Source: Bacteroidales bacterium (GTDB lineage Bacteria > Bacteroidota > Bacteroidia > Bacteroidales > Muribaculaceae). Taken from it: a stretch of DNA of 36,790 bases. Shown here piece after piece: positions 31,216 to 36,790 of the stretch. Location: NCBI GenBank assembly GCA_019416425.1, contig DXXK01000014.1:1-36790 (forward strand), read 5' to 3'. The position numbers were made by a program, and so were the translations under genes. Each line of letters starts with the position of its first letter. Positions within the stretch are counted from its first letter, which is position 1. The notes beneath the pieces are model-generated. The model saw only the letters and a program-made list of their open reading frames with translations. It did not search any database and was not told the DNA's origin.

Positions 31216-32244
31216 TTAGTACGGTTGTCCTGGAGTGCCAGGTACGGTGAATTCAGGTTTGTTATCGGCGGATTCGAGGTAGTCGAACAGCTTGGCGGCA
31301 CGCTCCAGACACTTGGCCTGCTTGGTGAGGTTATCCAGCTGCTCGGCGGCGTCGGGATTACCCTTCATGTACTCCTTGCCCTCGGGGCTGTTCATCTGCT
31401 CGAGCTGGCTGTTCATCTGCTGCGCCATCTGACGGATACCGTTTGATACGGCCTGGTAAGGGCTCATCTTGATGTTCATGGCCAGCTGGGTGCCTTCGGG
31501 ACCGAAGTCCTTCTCGACCATCGGGACGAGCATGTCCTTGTACTGTGCGCGGAGCTCGTCGTTGGTCAGATAGTATTTCTCATTGGCACGGACGGTGAAC
31601 ATGACACCCTCGGCCAGGAACAGTACGCAGACGATTGTCACCCACCAGTTGCCGATGCATTTCAGACGGCCCATCCAGACGGTGTTGTTCCAGCCGATGG
31701 ACTGGAACATGGACCAGAATCCGTGGGTCAGGTGGAACCACAGCGCCACGAAACCGATGGCATATACCACCAGGGTCCAGGGCTGCGCGAAGGCCTCCTG
31801 CAGGAACAGGGTGCCGGCTGCCGGAGGAATGGCGCCTTCATCGCCCACTACCTCAGCAAGCTGCATCTTGGCCCAGAACTGGATCAGGTGTACCGCCAGG
31901 AACGCCAGGATCACTACGCCCAGCACATACATGTTGCGGCTGGACCACTCCACGCCCGCAGGGCGCTTGGAGACTGAATATTTCACATTGCCGCGGGCCT
32001 TCTGGTTCTGGATTGTCAGCACCGACGCCAGCAGAATGTGGAGCACTACGAACACTGCGATGACTACTGTGCCGACAAGAGCGTACCAGTTGGCGCCCAG
32101 AAACTCGCATACCGAGTTGTAGGCCGCCGGCCAGAAGATTGCCACGGCATTCATCAGACAGTGGAAGGTTACGAAGACGATCAGGAATGCGCCCGTCAGG
32201 GCCATCACAAACTTACGTCCTACGGATGAGTTTGATAACCACAT
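31216..32244 (-). CDS. sdhC: Succinate dehydrogenase/fumarate reductase cytochrome b subunit with C-terminal extension
   Basis: 342 residues. Five TM helices lie at about 14-38, 54-78, 104-124, 155-178 and 198-218. Candidate haem ligands are H28, H69, H119, H171 and H174, the pattern of the five-helix dihaem b558 subunits (frdC) that anchor the complex and exchange electrons with menaquinone. Relatives are usually about 220-250 residues; here residues 220-342 are an extra hydrophilic, Met/Gln/Glu-rich, helical tail (RQMAQQMNSQLEQM; KCLERAAKLFDYLE) ending in a Pro-rich stretch. Given an even or odd helix count the tail side is uncertain. The ATG at 32244 begins MWLSNSSVGRKF, a normal start for this family. 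It is the first gene of the operon. Confidence 0.93.
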   Translation of the reverse strand: MWLSNSSVGRKFVMALTGAFLIVFVTFHCLMNAVAIFWPAAYNSVCEFLGANWYALVGTVVIAVFVVLHILLASVLTIQNQKARGNVKYSVSKRPAGVEWSSRNMYVLGVVILAFLAVHLIQFWAKMQLAEVVGDEGAIPPAAGTLFLQEAFAQPWTLVVYAIGFVALWFHLTHGFWSMFQSIGWNNTVWMGRLKCIGNWWVTIVCVLFLAEGVMFTVRANEKYYLTNDELRAQYKDMLVPMVEKDFGPEGTQLAMNIKMSPYQAVSNGIRQMAQQMNSQLEQMNSPEGKEYMKGNPDAAEQLDNLTKQAKCLERAAKLFDYLESADNKPEFTVPGTPGQPY

Positions 32245-32357
32245 AGAAGTTCTGATTTATTTGATTTTTATTAATATTTCCTGTCTTTAGGTTATACTTG
32301 CCTCCGGCTGGTGGTCCGCAGGCCCTCAGCGGCGTCGCTGCGCTCCACGGCACAGTT
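32245..32357 (-). other. 5' leader of the sdhCAB operon with two hairpins
   Basis: Between the predicted promoter and the ATG. It holds a 5-bp hairpin with ACGC loop (32327-32340) and a 7-bp hairpin with one internal mismatch (32300-32323) in a GC-rich block, then an A/T-rich run before the ATG. No known riboswitch is recognised. Confidence 0.5.
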
Positions 32358-32363
32358 AGTTTG

Positions 32364-32371
32364 CAAATTTA
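32364..32371 (-). promoter_or_regulatory. -7 promoter element of sdhCAB
   Basis: The minus strand reads TAAATTTG, an exact consensus match also seen at gap. The leader would be about 113 bases. No convincing -33 box is seen. Confidence 0.55.
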
Positions 32372-32470
32372 CACAACTTTCCACAATTACGGAAATATTT
32401 CGGCAAAAATAACCGCCCATCACTCATTTTTTCTCCAGGAAAGACTTATGCAGCCCTTCAGCACCAAAGC

Positions 32471-32503
32471 AAAAAGAGCCGATTCTCTCACGAGGACCGA
32501 CTC
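32471..32503 (-). terminator. Minus-strand terminator with no recognised gene directly before it
   Basis: Arms 32476-32487 and 32492-32503 pair 11 of 12 as minus-strand RNA, counting two G-U pairs, with a GTGA loop followed by TTTTT. The secDF terminator at 33694-33717 uses the same GTGA loop and inner stem. Confidence 0.6.
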
Positions 32504-32809
32504 AATTCCTGCTTGGCCTCGGCCTCGCAGACGATAGAAATTACTAATGTATATAACCCAAAATTTAGACAATAATGTTTTCCTCTGACAGGTTTAGATC
32601 AAGGCGTATAGTGTCATGAAAAAGTTACGTTTCCTGTGTCCTGTCAAACTCGCCCCACACGTCCGTATTATAACAAGCGTTGCCGGGCGGCTTTACCGGT
32701 CACCTTTCCATATCCGTATCGATGTCTGGAGAAACTATTGCTGCTTAGTGTTATTTATATATTGTTATTGATTATTACTCGCTTTTGCATTTGGTGAGTG
32801 TATAACGGC
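32504..32809. other. Gene-poor stretch between two minus-strand terminators
   Basis: No ORF with coding character over the full stretch. On the minus strand a 35-codon open run without a start codon ends EAEAKQELSRSS and a TGA just before the 32476-32503 hairpin; this may be a gene remnant or chance. Confidence 0.4.
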
Positions 32810-32841
32810 AAAAAACACCCGCGTATTTTATACCGCGGGTG
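32810..32841 (-). terminator. Intrinsic terminator of the 225-residue secreted protein gene
   Basis: Arms CACCCGCG (32816-32823) and CGCGGGTG (32834-32841) pair perfectly around a 10-base AT-rich loop and are followed on the minus strand by TTTTTT. Confidence 0.8.
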
Positions 32842-32922
32842 CAAAATAATGTTAATTAACAATCTGCAAAAATGTTAACGCAAGTATATGGTGTCTGCCC
32901 TGACTGTCGGCAGCACGATATC

Positions 32923-33600
32923 TCATCTCCTGACAGCCAGCATCAGGATATAGCGCTCGTAGTCGAGGTCATCGAGCAACCTGACGTTCACCTGCCTCCC
33001 CTGGTAGGCGCCCTCAACATCGAACAGGTCGTCGGTGTTGGCGTCGGCACCGAGAGGCATCTCCATGTCGGCCATCTCCTGCAGCAACGCGCCGCTGAAG
33101 TCGGCCTGCGAGCGCGTGGCATCCTCCTTGCGCTTGTCCCCGGGGTACGGGAACAGGAAGAAGAAGCAGTATTCCCGGACGGAATCGCTGTCGAGGGCCA
33201 TACGGGCCATGGCCGACACGTCCGGAGCCATGCCGTCGTAACTCAGGCGGTATCCGTCGGCCGAGTCGAGCCACAGGTCCGAGCCTTCCGTGTCTGGCGT
33301 CAGGTTCACGGTCTTACGGGCTCCGGCTATGCAGTCCGCACGGGTGCAGCCGTCCTGTATGAAACCGTAGACCTTTGTCATCAGGTCATGGGCGTTGACG
33401 GCAACATATCCTGTCGGGAAGCCGGAACCCGGTGCCACACCCTCCTTCGCGGAGGGGGCGGTGCTTGCGCCTTCGGGTGCGCTCGCCAGCAGGGCGCTGA
33501 CCTCAGCCAGTTTCATGTCTGCGAATGTCGCCGCCGTGACACTGAAGCCACCGGTCGCCAACATCAGAACTGTAAATATGGCTGCAATCCTTCTACCCAT
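32923..33600 (-). CDS. Hypothetical secreted protein
   Basis: 225 residues, function not recognised. A signal peptide lies at about residues 1-23 (MGRRIAAIFTVLMLATGGFS). A low-complexity Ala/Ser/Gly linker runs to about 62. A single soluble alpha/beta domain follows, with two cysteines close together (DGCTRADCIAG) that could form a disulfide. Acidic stretches follow, with FFFLFPYPGDKRKEDATRS in the middle and LLDDLDYERYILMLAVRR at the end. There is no lipobox and no T9SS tail, so it is probably periplasmic. It is monocistronic, with its own terminator, and flanked by sdhC and secDF on the same strand. No neighbour suggests a role. Confidence 0.75.
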   Translation of the reverse strand: MGRRIAAIFTVLMLATGGFSVTAATFADMKLAEVSALLASAPEGASTAPSAKEGVAPGSGFPTGYVAVNAHDLMTKVYGFIQDGCTRADCIAGARKTVNLTPDTEGSDLWLDSADGYRLSYDGMAPDVSAMARMALDSDSVREYCFFFLFPYPGDKRKEDATRSQADFSGALLQEMADMEMPLGADANTDDLFDVEGAYQGRQVNVRLLDDLDYERYILMLAVRR

Positions 33601-33693
33601 AGCTGATTCTTCACTTTATACCTTAACAACCGCGATTCCGCACCTTTGGTTCGGCCTGTTAGTTTTTTTAACATCCTGAGACAAAACAAAAAA

Positions 33694-33717
33694 GGGCGGT
33701 CTCTCACGAGAACGCCC
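33694..33717 (-). terminator. Intrinsic terminator of secDF
   Basis: GGGCG/CGCCC outer and TCTC/GAGA inner stems separated by one mismatch, loop TCAC. On the minus strand it is followed by TTTTTTGTTTTG. It lies 74 bases after the secDF stop. Confidence 0.8.
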
Positions 33718-33791
33718 CTCTACAGTAACACTAAAAATTAGATTCAATTATATCATACGGCTTATCAGTATTGCATCATTCGCGTATCAAA

Positions 33792-36761
33792 TCACTGGAA
33801 GCGGCGGTTGCCCTGCAGCACAGGTTTGCCGTCGGCAGTCTCGGCCTGGTTCTTCCTGCTGTTGCGCTTCATGATGTTGTAGGCGATCGGAGCCGCGCAG
33901 TACAGCGAGCAGAATGTTCCGACCACAACACCGAAGATCATGGCGAATGTGAACGAACGAATCGTGTCACCGCCCAGGAAGAAGATACACAGCAGCACCA
34001 GCAGCGTCGAGAACGACGTCATGATGGTACGTGCCAGCGTCTGGTTCAACGACTTGTTGAAAGTCTTGTAGCGGTCCTCCTTGGGATACAGGCCCATCAT
34101 CTCGCGCACACGGTCAAATACCACCACGGTATCGTTGATCTGGTAACCGATGATGGTCAGCACGGCGGCGATGAACGACTGGTCAACCTCCATTGAGAAT
34201 GGCAGGAATCCCCAGCAGATGGAGTAGAATCCGATGATCAGGAACGAGGTCAGGGCAACGGCTGCGACAGCGCCGACCGAGAAGGCGATGTTGCGGAAAC
34301 GCAGCAGGATGTACAGGAACATACATACAACGGCGATACCGACGGCCCAGAAGGCGTCACGCTTCATGTCGTCGGCCACCGAAGGACCGACCTTCTGTAC
34401 GGAAATGATACCGTGGGCCTCGTCGGCCACGGCGAACGCGTCGCGCGGCATCACCTTGCCGTTGACGGTCAGCTCAGGCTGCAGACCCTCGTAGAGGATG
34501 TCGGCGATCTCCTGCTCGATGCCCTCGGTCTCGTCGCTGATCTTGTAGCTGGTGGAGATACGCAGCTTGGAGGGGTCGTCGATGGTGATGGCCATGGTGC
34601 TGACGGTCTTGTCGTTGGCCTTCTGCTGGAACAGGTCGGACAGACGGTCCTGGACGGCCTGACGGTCAACATCCTTCTCGAACTGGACCACGTAGTTGCG
34701 GCCACCCGAGAAGTCGATACCCTGGTTCATTCCGCGGAACACCAGGCTGGCGATGCCGATCACAATCAGGAACAGCCATACGGCGGAAGCCACCTTCCAC
34801 TGACCCAGGAAGTTGATCTTGGGATTCTGCAGGAAGTTGCGGCTCAGACGGGTCGTGAAGGTCATGCCGGCGTTGCGGCCGTTCTTGGTGATCAGGTCGA
34901 ACGCGATGCGCGTCAGGAACACGGCGGTGAAGAACGAGCACACCAGACCGATGATCAGAGTGGTGGCGAAGCCCTTGATGGGACCCGAACCGAACAACAG
35001 CAGGATCACACCGGTGATGACGGAGGTGAGGTTACCGTCGAAGATGGCCGAGAAGGCGTTGCTGTAACCCTCCTGGATGGCCTGGCGCAGCTTCTTGCCC
35101 GTGCGCAGCTCCTCCTTGGTACGCTCGAAGATAAGTACGTTGGCATCCACAGCCATACCCAGGGCCAGCACGATACCGGCGATACCGGACAGCGTCAGCA
35201 CGGCCTGGAACGACGCCAGGATACCCAGCGTGAAGAACAGATTCAGGAACAGGCCCACATTGGCCACCAGACCGGGAATCCAGCCGTAGTAGGCCACCAT
35301 CAGCACCATCAGCAGCAGGATGGCCACGATGAACGAGATGAAGCCCATCTGGATTGCCTCGGCACCCAGACTCGGGCCGATAACGTTGTTGCTGACGACA
35401 TTGACCTTGGCCGACATCTTTCCGCTCTTCAGCACGTTGGCCAGGTCGTTGGCCTCCTCCGGGCTGAAGTTACCGGTGATCTGCGAGGAGCCGCCGGTAA
35501 TCTCGCTGTTGACGTTCGGGAACGAATATACATGCTCGTCCAGAACGATGGCGATGGCGCGGCCCAGGTTGTTGCGGGTAATCGTCGCCCACTCCTTGGC
35601 GCCACGGTCGCTCATCTTCATGTTGACCATGTTGCCCTGCATGTTGTCGAACTCGGAGCTGGCCGAGGTCACGGCGTCGCCTTCCAGGACAGCCTCGCCC
35701 TTCAGGGCGATGAGCTCCCACAGCGGGTCCGTCATGTCGGTGCCGTCGGCTTTCTTGACAACCTTGCCGTTGGCGTCGACGCGCGGATTCTCGTAAGGTT
35801 TCACACCCCACATCAGGGTCAGGTCGGCTGGCAGCGTCTTCTTGGCCACCTCGGTGTTCATCAGCGAGTCAACCAGAGCCTTGTTCTGCGGAGTCACCAT
35901 ACCCACGATGGGCGATCCGGGACGCTGTGCGCCGCCCAGCAGGGCGTACAGGTTCTGCGCCTGGACGGTGTCGTTGGCCATCAGCTGGGCCAGACGGCCC
36001 AGCTCGTTCTGTATCTCATTATAATTATATACCTCGAAGAACTCCAGGTTCGCGCTGGACTTCAGCAACTCGGTGACACGCTCAGGCTCCTTGACGCCGG
36101 GGAGCTCCAGGAGAACCTGGCCGCTCTTGTCCTGCAGTTTCTGGATGTTGGGCGATACCACGCCGAACTGGTCGATACGGGTACGGAAGATGTTGAAGGC
36201 AGCGTCGACCTGGCTGTCGACCTGCTTCTGCAGTGCCTCGACGACCTCCTGGTTGCTGGCTCCGCGCTTCAGCTGGCCCAGGTACTCGCCCTCGCGGACA
36301 AACAGACCCGACATCGCGCCGGGCTGGATGTAACCGGCCACTTTGCTGATGAAGTCCTTCTCGTTGCTGCGGGCGCCGGAGCCCTCGGCCTTCCGGATGG
36401 CCTCGTCGATCTGCTTCAGCTGGGCCTCGCCCGAGGCATACTGACGCAACATGTCGGGAATCGAAATCTCAAGCACGACATTCATGCCGCCCTTGAGGTC
36501 CAGACCCATCCCGACCTCCATCTGGCGTACCTGATTGTACGTGTACCACAGATAGACCTTCTCCTTGTCGATCGAATCGTTGAATTGTTTCAGGCTTTGC
36601 TTGTAGGCATCGCTCGTCTCATCGCTGGTTTTAGACATCATCGTGGCATACTCCTGCGCCTTCTTCTCGTAATGGCTGGTCACGAGCGAGAAACTCAGGT
36701 AAAACGCGCATATCAAAACCAGCAGAATTGCAATGGTGCTTATGAACCCTTTGTTCTGCAT
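33792..36761 (-). CDS. secDF: Fused protein translocase subunit SecDF
   Basis: 989 residues. It is a proton-driven partner of SecYEG that pulls exported proteins across the inner membrane. The SecD half has TM1 (about 7-28), the LDLKGGMNVVLE motif near 90, a large periplasmic domain and five TM helices, with GMAVDANVLIFERTKEEL near 537. The SecF half has its own TM near 660, SGGRNYVVQF near 687, a smaller periplasmic domain, and INDTVVVFDRVRE near 877 in the membrane part. Fusion of SecD and SecF is the normal state in Bacteroidota. It begins MQNKGFIST 29 bases from the window edge, so promoter and upstream neighbours are not visible. A terminator follows. Confidence 0.97.
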   Translation of the reverse strand: MQNKGFISTIAILLVLICAFYLSFSLVTSHYEKKAQEYATMMSKTSDETSDAYKQSLKQFNDSIDKEKVYLWYTYNQVRQMEVGMGLDLKGGMNVVLEISIPDMLRQYASGEAQLKQIDEAIRKAEGSGARSNEKDFISKVAGYIQPGAMSGLFVREGEYLGQLKRGASNQEVVEALQKQVDSQVDAAFNIFRTRIDQFGVVSPNIQKLQDKSGQVLLELPGVKEPERVTELLKSSANLEFFEVYNYNEIQNELGRLAQLMANDTVQAQNLYALLGGAQRPGSPIVGMVTPQNKALVDSLMNTEVAKKTLPADLTLMWGVKPYENPRVDANGKVVKKADGTDMTDPLWELIALKGEAVLEGDAVTSASSEFDNMQGNMVNMKMSDRGAKEWATITRNNLGRAIAIVLDEHVYSFPNVNSEITGGSSQITGNFSPEEANDLANVLKSGKMSAKVNVVSNNVIGPSLGAEAIQMGFISFIVAILLLMVLMVAYYGWIPGLVANVGLFLNLFFTLGILASFQAVLTLSGIAGIVLALGMAVDANVLIFERTKEELRTGKKLRQAIQEGYSNAFSAIFDGNLTSVITGVILLLFGSGPIKGFATTLIIGLVCSFFTAVFLTRIAFDLITKNGRNAGMTFTTRLSRNFLQNPKINFLGQWKVASAVWLFLIVIGIASLVFRGMNQGIDFSGGRNYVVQFEKDVDRQAVQDRLSDLFQQKANDKTVSTMAITIDDPSKLRISTSYKISDETEGIEQEIADILYEGLQPELTVNGKVMPRDAFAVADEAHGIISVQKVGPSVADDMKRDAFWAVGIAVVCMFLYILLRFRNIAFSVGAVAAVALTSFLIIGFYSICWGFLPFSMEVDQSFIAAVLTIIGYQINDTVVVFDRVREMMGLYPKEDRYKTFNKSLNQTLARTIMTSFSTLLVLLCIFFLGGDTIRSFTFAMIFGVVVGTFCSLYCAAPIAYNIMKRNSRKNQAETADGKPVLQGNRRFQ

Positions 36762-36790
36762 TTTGGTTGTTATTTATTTATTTATTTTTC
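36762..36790 (-). other. A/T-rich leader of secDF
   Basis: On the minus strand the 29 bases before the ATG contain four AAAT units and no Shine-Dalgarno sequence, the A-rich initiation context usual in Bacteroidota. Confidence 0.4.

Noticed and set aside
32245..32371. Known riboswitch in the sdhC leader
   Set aside because: I could not match TPP, cobalamin, SAM or other conserved cores; only generic hairpins are visible.
32298..32537. Plus-strand ORF of 79 codons upstream of sdhC
   Set aside because: It covers the sdhC promoter, leader hairpins and a terminator, with no coding character.

Overview
The window reads as a GC-rich chromosomal segment of a Bacteroidales bacterium (Bacteroidota). 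The basis is threefold: several intergenic regions carry the Bacteroidota -7 promoter element TAnnTTTG, two secreted proteins end in type IX secretion (T9SS) sorting tails, and the gene content fits, with fused secDF, a menaquinone-type frdCAB/sdhCAB operon and a tRNA-Glu/rpsT unit. Muribaculaceae or a relative of Prevotella is plausible, but family level cannot be fixed from what I see. Most of the segment is ordinary core genome. No insertion sequence, phage or CRISPR array is visible.

Left part, plus strand (3-8080): the 3' end of a LysM murein hydrolase; tsaE (tRNA t6A synthesis); a biotin-protein ligase carrying an in-frame 39-bp tandem repeat; a lysylphosphatidylglycerol synthase/UPF0104-type membrane protein; a one-TM protein of unknown role; a secreted leucine-rich-repeat protein overlapping a saccharopine/carboxynorspermidine dehydrogenase-family enzyme; and a GH31 alpha-glucosidase.

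Middle (8204-11224): a minus-strand AAA/DUF4143 ATPase of lower GC, preceded by three 33-bp direct repeats that carry a promoter-like box; a cation diffusion facilitator; and a frameshifted remnant of an outer-membrane beta-barrel gene.

Core block, mostly plus strand (11348-20070): tRNA-Glu and rpsT on one apparent transcript, nadB, an S41 C-terminal processing protease overlapping mfd, mscL convergent with and overlapping mfd, and gap. A 9-bp tandem repeat with G-quadruplex potential on both strands lies between the gap terminator and the next gene's terminator.

Right part, minus strand (20306-36761): a 1506-residue secreted multidomain protein and an M6-type metalloprotease, both with T9SS tails; the sdhB-sdhA-sdhC fumarate reductase/succinate dehydrogenase operon, whose cytochrome b subunit has a long C-terminal extension; a secreted protein of unknown function; and secDF.

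No complete new multi-gene system was found. The best leads are the repeat array in front of the DUF4143 ATPase, the tandem repeat inside birA, the G4-type repeat, the extended SdhC, and an apparent restriction of the leucine codon TTA to Leu-Gly pairs in the GC-rich genes.
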